6,351 nucleotides of DNA from Anaerolineae bacterium (GTDB lineage Bacteria; Chloroflexota; Anaerolineae; JACIWP01). Shown here in pieces: positions 1-5,431 of this stretch. Under the pieces are notes generated by a model, which was not told the DNA's origin, made no database searches, and worked only from the letters and a program-made list of their open reading frames with translations. A program made the position numbers and the translations under genes. How positions within the stretch are numbered: the stretch's first letter is position 1; each line of letters starts with the position of its first letter. The stretch covers positions 1-6,351 of the forward strand of contig JACIWP010000187.1 of NCBI GenBank assembly GCA_014360855.1, given 5' to 3'.

Positions 1-1
1 G

Positions 2-583
2 GTGGGACCCATTGGTATGCTGTGCATCCGGCGCACCTTTGTCGGGGGATTTTGGGAGGGATTTTTGACAGGACTGGGTGCCGCCACAGCCGACGCCTTT
101 TATGGGAGTGTCGCCGGCTTCGGGCTGGTTTTCGTTTCCTCGCTCCTGCTATCCATCAGCCCCTGGCTGCGTGTCCTGGGTGGGGCGTTCCTCTGCTACC
201 TGGGCATCCGCACCCTGTTCACAAGGCCCAGCGCCGGCGAGGCGAAGGCCCCTGCGCGCGGCCTGGCCGGCGCCTACGGCTCCGCGCTCTTCCTGACCCT
301 GACCAACCCCATCACCATCCTGGCGTTCACCGCCATGTTCGCTGGCCTGGGACTTCCCTCCGCCGCGGGCAGTTACCGCGCCGCGGCCAGCCTGGTCGCC
401 GGCGTCTTCTGCGGCTCCATCTCCTGGTGGCTGATCCTCTCCAGCATGATAAGCTTGGCGCGTTTTCGCCTGACGCCGGCGCTCTTGTCGTGGATCAACC
501 GGCTGTCAGGATTGGTACTGGTGGGATTCGGCGTCTGGGCCGTATGGAGCCAACTGGGGCCGGCCCTTCTGATCGAGCTATGA
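2..583 (+). CDS. LysE/RhtB-family amino-acid exporter, 5'-truncated by window edge
   Basis: This is an inner-membrane protein of the LysE translocator family, whose characterised members export amino acids such as lysine, homoserine and threonine. The visible 193 residues open on GPIGMLCIRRTF, which matches the conserved first-helix motif (P-x-GP-x-x-x-x-x-x-R) that normally lies about 15-20 residues into the protein. The true start is therefore left of the window, and the GTG at position 2 is simply an internal valine. A Gly/Ala-rich second helix follows (roughly residues 20-45, with GLGAATADAFYG), then hydrophobic segments near 47-68, 92-117, 125-150 and 160-185. The family usually runs to about 205-210 residues, so little is missing. 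The gene ends in TGA, 71 bases before the next plus-strand gene. The substrate cannot be read from sequence. Confidence 0.88.
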   Translation: MGPIGMLCIRRTFVGGFWEGFLTGLGAATADAFYGSVAGFGLVFVSSLLLSISPWLRVLGGAFLCYLGIRTLFTRPSAGEAKAPARGLAGAYGSALFLTLTNPITILAFTAMFAGLGLPSAAGSYRAAASLVAGVFCGSISWWLILSSMISLARFRLTPALLSWINRLSGLVLVGFGVWAVWSQLGPALLIEL

Positions 584-641
584 CAATGCCAGGGGATCAT
601 CGGTGTTATCATGGCAAGTGGTTGTTGGGGCATTCTGTAAC

Positions 642-649
642 AGGGAGGG
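642..649 (+). promoter_or_regulatory. Ribosome binding site fixing the start at 655
   Basis: AGGGAGGG lies five bases (CCACC) before the ATG at 655. It is the only good Shine-Dalgarno sequence in this frame and decides the start of the EamA/SMR-like gene against the long in-frame extension across the LysE gene. Confidence 0.7.
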
Positions 650-654
650 CCACC

Positions 655-1035
655 ATGCATCGTCTGCCGTTCGCTTCCGGCGGTCGGCTGGTCTCGCCGG
701 CGCTGGTCATGCCGGTCATCCTGACTGTCGGCAACGTCCTCTTCAATGTGATCGCGAATTCGTCCTTTAAACTCTCATCCCAGGGGCGCAGTTGGCGGGA
801 ATTCCTGCTGTGGCAGGTGGTAGGCAACCTCTCCGGCTTTATCGCTGTCCTGATCTTCACCTTCTTACTGCGCTACTTGCCCCTGCATGTGGCCTTCCCG
901 CTGATTCAGGGATTGGCTATCATCGGCATTCAGGTGGTGGCCGCCTCCTGGCTGTTTCACGAGGCCATCTCGCCGGCGCATTGGGTGGGCGCGGCGCTTA
1001 TCATTTTCGGTATCCTCATCCTGGGGTCTCGCTAG
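655..1035 (+). CDS. Small four-helix EamA/SMR-like membrane protein
   Basis: This 126-residue integral membrane protein belongs to the drug/metabolite transporter superfamily. Four hydrophobic helices are visible at about residues 17-36, 50-72, 78-101 and 107-124. Helix 3 ends in WLFHEAISPAHWVGAALI, which matches the family pattern (hydrophobic-F-x-E-x-[IL]-[ST]-x-x-x-W-x-G) at the end of an EamA or SMR unit. The size equals one SMR subunit, so it probably acts as a dimer. The acidic residue that SMR drug pumps carry in helix 1 (Glu14 of EmrE) is not present. Helix 1 contains only Asn as a polar candidate, so proton-coupled cation efflux of the EmrE type is doubtful and an ArnE/F-like or other lipid or metabolite role is possible. 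The open frame extends upstream to 22, but the ATG at 655 has AGGGAGGG six bases before it, and the longer reading overlaps the LysE gene in another frame. Confidence 0.8.
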   Translation: MHRLPFASGGRLVSPALVMPVILTVGNVLFNVIANSSFKLSSQGRSWREFLLWQVVGNLSGFIAVLIFTFLLRYLPLHVAFPLIQGLAIIGIQVVAASWLFHEAISPAHWVGAALIIFGILILGSR

Positions 1036-1071
1036 ACGGGGTCACGGGAACGCATCGGCGAAGCAGGCGCA
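1036..1071. other. Short convergent gap without a recognisable terminator
   Basis: Thirty-six bases separate the TAG of the plus-strand EamA/SMR-like gene from the TGA of the minus-strand MFS gene. I see no stem-loop followed by a T tract on either strand, so transcription probably ends inside the neighbouring genes or by another mechanism. Confidence 0.5.
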
Positions 1072-2325
1072 TCATGCCGCCGGCGCAGTGCAGGTCACGC
1101 CCCGGTCCATGCCCTCTGGCTGACGGAGTATATGGCGATACACGAAAGTGGCGGTCCAGAGCATCAGGATGCCGGCCAAGACGCCGACAGACCATGGCCC
1201 TACCCCCTGGATGAGCAGTCCTCCCAACCCGGGGGCAATGATCTGAGCGAGCGATTGAAAGGAAGCGCCCAGGCCCAAAATTCCGCCTGTCTCATTGCGC
1301 GCCACCACTTTCGTAAGCTGGCTGGTGACGATGGTATTTAGCACCCCCGAGGCCAGCGCCAACGGTGCCAATACCAACAGTAGCCAGACCAGGCTTGACG
1401 AGAACGCCCACAGGATGAGCGCTACGCCTAGCACCGCGCTTCCGATGAAGATCAGCCGGCGCTCGCGGACGCGCGTCACGATAAAGCCGATGGCCGCACC
1501 CTGCACCAACACCACCAATATCCCCACATATGTCAGGACATAGCTGGTAGTCTGGGCATTGAAGCGCAGTTTTGCCAGTGCGAACAGCGCGAAATTGGAT
1601 TGGAAGAGGGTGAAGGCCAGGGCATAGAATAACTGCACATGGAGCAGGGGGCCGGCGCACGGCCGGCGCAGTGCCTGGAGCATCGCTCCCAGGGTAATGG
1701 CGGGCCGTTCCCTTTCCCGCATTTCCGCCCGTCGGGCCTCGGAAAGGGATTCCGGCAGCCAGAGGATGACTGCTATCAGGTTCAACAGGGAGAGGCCGGC
1801 GGCAACGAATGCCGGCAGAGCGTAGCCCCACCGGCTTAAAAACCCTCCCATCGCCGGCCCAATGATGAACCCCAATCCGAACGCCGCGCCGATCAATCCC
1901 AGCCCGCGCGCTCGGTTCTTCTCGTCCGTGGCATCGGTAATGTATGCCCTTGCCAGGGCGATATTGCCTCCGAACAACCCATCGGTGACCCTGCTCAATA
2001 ACAGCATGGGCACGGAGCGTGCGAATGCCAACAGCAGGAAGCTGATAAAGGTGCCGGCGATGCAGAAGATCAACAGCGGCCGCCGGCCGTAGCGGTCCGA
2101 AAGCCTGCCGATGAACGGCGTGGCGACAAACTGGGCGAGCGCGTTCGCGGTGCTCAGCAAGCCCACGGTCGCGTAGGATGCCCCGAACGCGGTGACGTAG
2201 TACGGTAGGAGGGGCGGGATCAGGCTGTAGCCCAACAGGTCAATGAACACAAACCCCAGGATCAATATCACTGGGGTAGAAAGGGTCACCCGGGTTGTGC
2301 GGCCGGCCGTGGAGGGAGCTGTCAT
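1072..2325 (-). CDS. MFS drug:H+ antiporter-like exporter, TetA-like
   Basis: A 417-residue, 12-helix major facilitator protein of the DHA1 type, expected in the inner membrane as a proton-driven exporter. Motif A is complete in the loop after helix 2 (GRLSDRYGRRP, residues 73-83). Helix 4 carries the motif-B arginine (R112 in SRVTDGLFGG). The AYITDATDEKNRARGLG stretch (128-143) followed by GLGFIIGPAMGG (150-161) is the loop plus antiporter motif C arrangement seen in TetA-type tetracycline exporters. A charged central loop lies at about 192-230, and helices 7-12 follow to residue 397. The length is normal. The ATG overlaps the stop of the upstream oxygenase gene (ATGA) and is preceded by GGGAGGG with five-base spacing, so it is translated as part of that transcript. 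Resemblance to TetA does not establish tetracycline transport. The link to the oxygenase suggests a small aromatic or related substrate, which is inference. Confidence 0.88.
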   Translation of the reverse strand: MTAPSTAGRTTRVTLSTPVILILGFVFIDLLGYSLIPPLLPYYVTAFGASYATVGLLSTANALAQFVATPFIGRLSDRYGRRPLLIFCIAGTFISFLLLAFARSVPMLLLSRVTDGLFGGNIALARAYITDATDEKNRARGLGLIGAAFGLGFIIGPAMGGFLSRWGYALPAFVAAGLSLLNLIAVILWLPESLSEARRAEMRERERPAITLGAMLQALRRPCAGPLLHVQLFYALAFTLFQSNFALFALAKLRFNAQTTSYVLTYVGILVVLVQGAAIGFIVTRVRERRLIFIGSAVLGVALILWAFSSSLVWLLLVLAPLALASGVLNTIVTSQLTKVVARNETGGILGLGASFQSLAQIIAPGLGGLLIQGVGPWSVGVLAGILMLWTATFVYRHILRQPEGMDRGVTCTAPAA

Positions 2326-3302
2326 CGCAGCCCTCCCTGCTGGAGCAATTCGTGGCGCCGGCGGCGATATTCCACCACCGGCCGATCCCCTTGCACCAAC
2401 TGTTCCCCCATTTGCAGTGCACTGGGCTTCGGCACCTGCGTTTCCACCACCCGCCGGTCCTGATGCGCCACCAAGCGGTTGAACGGCATCGCCAGCCAGT
2501 TGACCAGATCGCGCAGCACCGGGATCCGGATAAACCGCTGATAGAAGCGCAGGTAGAGGATGGTATGTTCCTCATCCACGGGGACGAAGGCCGCCACAAC
2601 CCGCACGTCTTCCGAGATGTGGTTCTGCCAGAGATTCGGGAAAATGAACTCCAGGTAGACCTGGCCATCCCGGATCTCCACCTCTTCCGGCCGGCGTGGG
2701 GGGATACCATCATCCACCCGGCTGGACACATAGACCCGGAACATGTCCTCATCCACCCATCGGATGACAGGCCCGTCCACGATCGTCCTTCCGCCGCGCC
2801 CAATGGTGTTATGATGGACGAACGGCAGATGAATGGGGTCTAATTGGTTCTCAATCACCCGGGAATAATGGGCGTTCCATGGGTCGCGAACCTGTCCATA
2901 GGTGAACGAGTCATCGAGATCATCGAAGAAGCGCGGCGGTTTGAGGTCCGCCGGCGGCTTCTCTCCCCACCATATCCAGATAAACCCATGGGCCTCATAG
3001 GTCGGATAAGTGGCAAGGTGGAACCGCTCCGGCGCCGGCGTATTCCGCCCCAACGCCGGCAGGACGACCGCTCGCCCATCCGGCGCATATTCAAAGCCGT
3101 GGAACGGGCACTGGATATGATCGCCCAGCACCTTGCCCTTGCTCAACGCTGCTCCCCGATGCGCGCACTTATCACGCGCACAATGCACCTTGCCGGCGCT
3201 GTCCCGCCAGAACACCAGCCGTTCACCCAGACGTGTGACCCCTATGGGGCGCCCCTTCACCTCAGTGGAATCCAGCACCACATACCATTGATTCGGAATC
3301 AT
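2322..3302 (-). CDS. Rieske non-haem iron oxygenase, catalytic (alpha-type) subunit
   Basis: A 326-residue two-domain oxygenase. The N-terminal Rieske domain (about 5-110) binds a 2Fe-2S cluster through C46-x-H48 and C65-x2-H68 (CAH and CPFH). The C-terminal catalytic domain carries the mononuclear iron site: ENQLDPIHLPFVHH (151-164) gives the bridging Asp155 and iron ligands His158 and His163, and Asp282 in AHQDRRVVETQ is the probable third ligand. Such enzymes use O2 and electrons from a reductase or ferredoxin to hydroxylate, dihydroxylate or demethylate organic substrates. The short length and lack of a beta-subunit gene resemble single-component-type oxygenases (VanA/DdmC or pheophorbide oxygenase relatives) rather than two-subunit dioxygenases. 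The start is the ATG at 3302, with GGGAGGAG just upstream. It sits 96 bases after the TIGR01777-family gene and overlaps the MFS gene by four bases. No electron-transfer partner is encoded in the window, and the substrate is unknown. Confidence 0.9.
   Translation of the reverse strand: MIPNQWYVVLDSTEVKGRPIGVTRLGERLVFWRDSAGKVHCARDKCAHRGAALSKGKVLGDHIQCPFHGFEYAPDGRAVVLPALGRNTPAPERFHLATYPTYEAHGFIWIWWGEKPPADLKPPRFFDDLDDSFTYGQVRDPWNAHYSRVIENQLDPIHLPFVHHNTIGRGGRTIVDGPVIRWVDEDMFRVYVSSRVDDGIPPRRPEEVEIRDGQVYLEFIFPNLWQNHISEDVRVVAAFVPVDEEHTILYLRFYQRFIRIPVLRDLVNWLAMPFNRLVAHQDRRVVETQVPKPSALQMGEQLVQGDRPVVEYRRRRHELLQQGGLR
2331..2337 (-). promoter_or_regulatory. Ribosome binding site of MFS gene inside oxygenase 3' end
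   Basis: GGGAGGG on the minus strand lies within the last codons of the oxygenase gene, five bases before the MFS ATG. With the ATGA stop/start overlap it is a standard arrangement for translational coupling. Confidence 0.7.
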
Positions 3303-3306
3303 ACAA

Positions 3307-3314
3307 CTCCTCCC
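3307..3314 (-). promoter_or_regulatory. Ribosome binding site of oxygenase gene
   Basis: GGGAGGAG on the minus strand, followed by TTGT and the ATG at 3302. It is strong and well spaced, and supports this start. Confidence 0.65.
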
Positions 3315-3345
3315 ATGTAGGACGCATATACGCTGTTATGATTTG

Positions 3346-3363
3346 ACTCCCGGCGCCAGGAGT
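3346..3363. promoter_or_regulatory. 18-base near-perfect palindrome upstream of oxygenase gene
   Basis: ACTCCCGGCGCCAGGAGT pairs with itself at every position except one C/A mismatch (a T-G wobble if transcribed from the minus strand). It lies in the 96-base gap between the TIGR01777-family gene and the oxygenase gene, 44-61 bases before the oxygenase ATG. No T tract follows on either strand, so a rho-independent terminator is unlikely. An operator for a dimeric regulator controlling the oxygenase/exporter pair is a reasonable guess, and so is a stem-loop in the mRNA that separates expression of the two units. Confidence 0.4.
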
Positions 3364-3398
3364 GGACCGGCATTTTGCCACACACTGATGCTCGAACT

Positions 3399-4331
3399 CT
3401 ACGTGCCGCGAGAGAACAGGTCCCGCAAGGCCGTATGGATCTCCGGATGCTGGAAGACGAAGCCGGCCTCCAGCAAGCGCGAGGGCATCATGCGCTGGCC
3501 ATCCAGCAGGACGGCGGACATCTCCCCGAGCAGAAGCTTCATGGCGAACGCCGGGATGGGCAGCCAAATGGGCCGGTGCAGAACCTCTCCCAGGGCGCGC
3601 ATCAGTTCGACATTGCGCAGGGGTTGTGGCGCGCACAGATTATATGGACCCTGGGCCTGCGGTTGCTCCATCAGGAATTGGATTGCCCGCACTTCATCTT
3701 CAATATGAATCCAGGGCACCCACTGCCGGCCCGAACCAATCCGCCCTCCCAATCCGAGCCTCACGGTCAGTGCCAGCCGAGGCAACGCCCCTCCCCGCGT
3801 GCTGAGCACCACCCCGGTGCGAATGATGACGCGGCGCACCCCCTGGCTCTCGACGCCGGCCGTTGAGGCCTCCCAGGCCTTGGCCACGCCGGCCAAGAAA
3901 TCGCTTCCGGGCGCATGCTCCTCCGTAATCTCTTCGTCACCCCGCGGTCCATAGTAGCCGGAGGCGGAGGCCTGCACAAACACCGAAGGTTTATAAGAGC
4001 TAGAGGTAATCGCTTGGGTCAGCAGTTCCCCGACCTCGACGCGGCTGCGCAAAATGCGCTCCTTCTTCTGAGGCGTCCAGCGTTCTGGCAGCAGGCCGGC
4101 GCCGGCAAGGTTTTCGCCGGCCAGGTTCACCACCACATCCACGCCGTGCAGTGTCGCGTCCCAACCTTGTTTCTTTGTCTGCTCCCACGAGAGAATGCCG
4201 ACCGGCTCCGGTATACCCGCCGGCCTCTGGGATGCGCGCGAGATGATGGTCACCTGATGACCGTCTGCCAGCAGGGCACTGGTGAGCGCTCGACCGATTA
4301 GCCCCGTTCCGCCAGTGATCAGCACGTGCAT
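3399..4331 (-). CDS. TIGR01777-family epimerase-like NAD(P)-binding protein (YfcH/SulA-homologue type)
   Basis: A 310-residue extended short-chain dehydrogenase-like protein of the TIGR01777 family. The Rossmann glycine motif GGTGLIG is at residues 7-13. Family marks follow in order: NLAGENLA (69-76), RWTPQKKERILRSRV (84-98), ASASGYYG (121-128), GVVLSTRGGAL (173-183), GRQWVPWIHIEDEV (201-214) and GPYNLCAPQP (228-237). A C-terminal DUF1731-like segment runs from about 255 to 305 (RPIWLPIPAFA, LLLGEMSAVLLDGQR, LLEAGFVFQHP). The length is typical. It is expected to be cytoplasmic and to bind NAD(P). Some relatives are annotated as SulA-like division inhibitors or as YfcH, but the reaction is not established. 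The ATG at 4331 has AAAGGAGG eight bases upstream. It is the first gene of the minus-strand group and may share a transcript with the oxygenase and exporter. Confidence 0.88.
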   Translation of the reverse strand: MHVLITGGTGLIGRALTSALLADGHQVTIISRASQRPAGIPEPVGILSWEQTKKQGWDATLHGVDVVVNLAGENLAGAGLLPERWTPQKKERILRSRVEVGELLTQAITSSSYKPSVFVQASASGYYGPRGDEEITEEHAPGSDFLAGVAKAWEASTAGVESQGVRRVIIRTGVVLSTRGGALPRLALTVRLGLGGRIGSGRQWVPWIHIEDEVRAIQFLMEQPQAQGPYNLCAPQPLRNVELMRALGEVLHRPIWLPIPAFAMKLLLGEMSAVLLDGQRMMPSRLLEAGFVFQHPEIHTALRDLFSRGT

Positions 4332-4339
4332 GGCCGGAT

Positions 4340-4347
4340 CCTCCTTT
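4340..4347 (-). promoter_or_regulatory. Ribosome binding site of TIGR01777-family gene
   Basis: AAAGGAGG on the minus strand, eight bases before the ATG at 4331. It is close to the ideal anti-16S match and confirms the start. Confidence 0.75.
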
Positions 4348-4436
4348 CATGCCATTGCGACAACACCTGCCGGCCTTCCCCAGGAGGACGCATCGGAGGG
4401 CAAGCGTTGTCCATTCGAAATACCTCATCTTTATGT

Positions 4437-4465
4437 TTCTTAATAGCGACATCAAAGATTGTCAA
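4437..4465 (-). promoter_or_regulatory. Candidate sigma-70 promoter for the minus-strand gene group
   Basis: On the minus strand a perfect -35 box TTGACA (4465-4460) is followed after 17 bases by TAAGAA (4442-4437), or after 16 by TTAAGA, in an AT-rich stretch about 110 bases before the TIGR01777-family ATG. The -35 is ideal and the -10 is weak. The position and orientation fit transcription of the 4331-to-1072 group. Confidence 0.35.
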
Positions 4466-4544
4466 GTTCAGGGCACAAAAATGTTGGCATTGTCGGGAAC
4501 GTATAAAGCTGCCGATGACTCTTCCAACTTACTCATGAGCAGAC

Positions 4545-4796
4545 TTGACCTGTGGCAAGGATGGCGATATCATCGCGCTGTGGCTTGCCAACCCGGCCAT
4601 AGGCCGACTATATCACCGGATTGGCGTTGCCGCCGATGGTCGTTTCATCATTTCAGAAGGCCCCGGAATGGTCAGCACAGGGCAGAAAGTGAAGCCCGGC
4701 GAGCCAGACGCCACGAAAGGTATGGTACACATCATGGTTAGTGTTGTCATCAGGACGCATGATACAGCTTGGCCTTCAGGGAACCCTGAACGCTGA
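4545..4796 (+). CDS. Uncertain small ORF, unidentified product
   Basis: An 83-residue open frame that I do not recognise. It is closed upstream by TGA at 4536, so the only early start is TTG at 4545, and no Shine-Dalgarno sequence is visible before it. The middle of the product (about residues 6-66: GDIIALWLANPAIGRLYH, then IGVAADGRFIISEGPGMVS) has a natural mix of hydrophobic, Gly and charged residues and about two-thirds G/C at third positions, as expected of real coding sequence. The last 17 residues look less protein-like. Its TGA overlaps the ATG of the next gene by one base (TGATG), which would suit translational coupling. It could be a real small gene, the tail of a decayed gene whose 5' end is lost, or a chance frame. 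There is no transmembrane segment and no known motif. Confidence 0.3.
   Translation: MTCGKDGDIIALWLANPAIGRLYHRIGVAADGRFIISEGPGMVSTGQKVKPGEPDATKGMVHIMVSVVIRTHDTAWPSGNPER
4775..4790. promoter_or_regulatory. 16-base palindrome overlapping the ribosome-site region of the 4796 gene
   Basis: TTCAGGGAACCCTGAA consists of perfect 7-base arms around a central AA, ending five bases before the ATG at 4796. Its left arm contains AGGG, the only Shine-Dalgarno-like sequence there (about 14 bases from the ATG, so poorly spaced). As DNA it could be an operator. As RNA, a six-pair stem with a four-base loop would hide the AGGG. Confidence 0.4.
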
Positions 4797-5431
4797 TGCG
4801 CGCCTTCATCAAATTCCTGGACTATCTCATCCGCCGCGCCAGCGGCGTCATCGAGTACTGCGATGACCCCCAATGCATCTTTCGCGTACAGTTCGCGCCG
4901 GCCCCCCACCCGGTGCAACTTTCCGACGGCACCACCATCCCCGCTGGCGCGCCGGTCCTCTTACTCCACCTGTGGAACGAGCACATCCCGCCCATAGACC
5001 CGGCCGGCCCGGACTTGGCCTGGGCCTTGCAGACCGAACGCCGCCTGCGCCGCTCCCTGCGCCGGCTGGCCGAATGGCTCACCTCCAACCCGGCCTGCCG
5101 CGATGTCCAGGCCATCGGGGGCGTCACCGTGCTCCTGTCCCCCGACGGCCAGGATGGGAGCGCCCAACTCCTGCGCCGGCTGGGATTTGAATTCTTCCCT
5201 TGTCATAATCCATTGGGGAAATTCGGCGAGTTCTGGGAGAATCTTTACACCTGGTGGCTGATGTGGGCGTTCAACCCGGCCAGCCTGCGGGGCCGCCGGC
5301 TCCTGGATCTCCAGCGCACGGAGATATGGATGTCGCGCCAGACCTTCCTGGCGCGGCACGGGCGTCCCATTCCCAGCGAATCGGGCGCCCGTGCCAGCGA
5401 GACCGTCACGCATCCTGCCGGCGGCGATTAA
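4796..5431 (+). CDS. YkoP-like-domain protein of unknown function
   Basis: A 211-residue soluble protein with no signal peptide. The layout recalls the YkoP-like family of Bacillus and other bacteria: an N-terminal amphipathic segment, a short beta region ending in DGTTIPAGAPVLLLHLWNEHIPP (44-66), a basic helix ERRLRRSLRRLAEWL (81-95), the strand AIGGVTVLLS (106-115), LLRRLGFEFFP (125-135) and a C-terminal segment LQRTEIWMSRQTFLARHG (172-189). The family assignment is from memory of this pattern and is tentative; no reaction is known for it. The two Trp-rich turns near 147-158 (ENLYTWWLMWAF) may contact membrane or lipid. The ATG at 4796 overlaps the TGA of the uncertain small ORF. There is no good ribosome site, which could reflect coupling or a downstream GTG/ATG start. 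Its TAA overlaps the convergent racemase-family stop. The last 20 residues look disordered. Confidence 0.75.
   Translation: MRAFIKFLDYLIRRASGVIEYCDDPQCIFRVQFAPAPHPVQLSDGTTIPAGAPVLLLHLWNEHIPPIDPAGPDLAWALQTERRLRRSLRRLAEWLTSNPACRDVQAIGGVTVLLSPDGQDGSAQLLRRLGFEFFPCHNPLGKFGEFWENLYTWWLMWAFNPASLRGRRLLDLQRTEIWMSRQTFLARHGRPIPSESGARASETVTHPAGGD

Larger units (their letters stand above)
4332..4795. other. 464-base divergent intergenic region, lower G+C
   Basis: This is the largest stretch without a secure gene, lying between two divergent start codons. From about 4410 to 4530 it is clearly richer in A+T than its surroundings. It holds a candidate minus-strand promoter (4437-4465), a TATAAA at 4502-4507 that could be a plus-strand -10 box although I find no convincing -35, an uncertain small ORF (4545-4796) and a palindrome at 4775-4790. 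GCCGGC, common elsewhere, is absent from 4375 to 4896. Confidence 0.6.

Noticed and set aside
587..616. TGCCA ... TGGCA inverted repeat between the LysE and EamA/SMR-like genes
   Set aside because: Arms of only five bases, 20 bases apart with poor inner pairing and no T tract; chance is sufficient.
22..1035. Long plus-strand open frame that could be taken as a 337-residue protein
   Set aside because: Its first 211 codons overlap the LysE gene in another frame and translate to Arg/His/Pro-rich noise. The real gene starts at 655, where a strong ribosome site lies.
2243..3320. Plus-strand open frames antisense to the oxygenase and MFS genes
   Set aside because: They are His/Arg/Pro-rich frames on the back of clearly conserved genes, with no family motifs; such shadows are common in GC-rich DNA.
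4359..4411. GACAAC ... GTTGTC inverted repeat upstream of the TIGR01777-family gene
   Set aside because: Six-base arms 41 bases apart do not extend and are expected by chance in such a window.
4000..4455. Minus-strand open frame of about 151 codons starting upstream of the TIGR01777-family gene
   Set aside because: It lies out of frame over a well-supported gene and reads as low-complexity Arg/Gly sequence.
4502..4507. TATAAA as a plus-strand promoter -10 for the small ORF and YkoP-like gene
   Set aside because: No acceptable -35 box at 16-18 bases; the nearest TTGGCA (4484-4489) is only 12 bases away.
4613..4918. Minus-strand 101-codon open frame across the intergenic region
   Set aside because: It has no ribosome site or recognisable motif, its first part is antisense to the YkoP-like gene, and its composition looks like a shadow.
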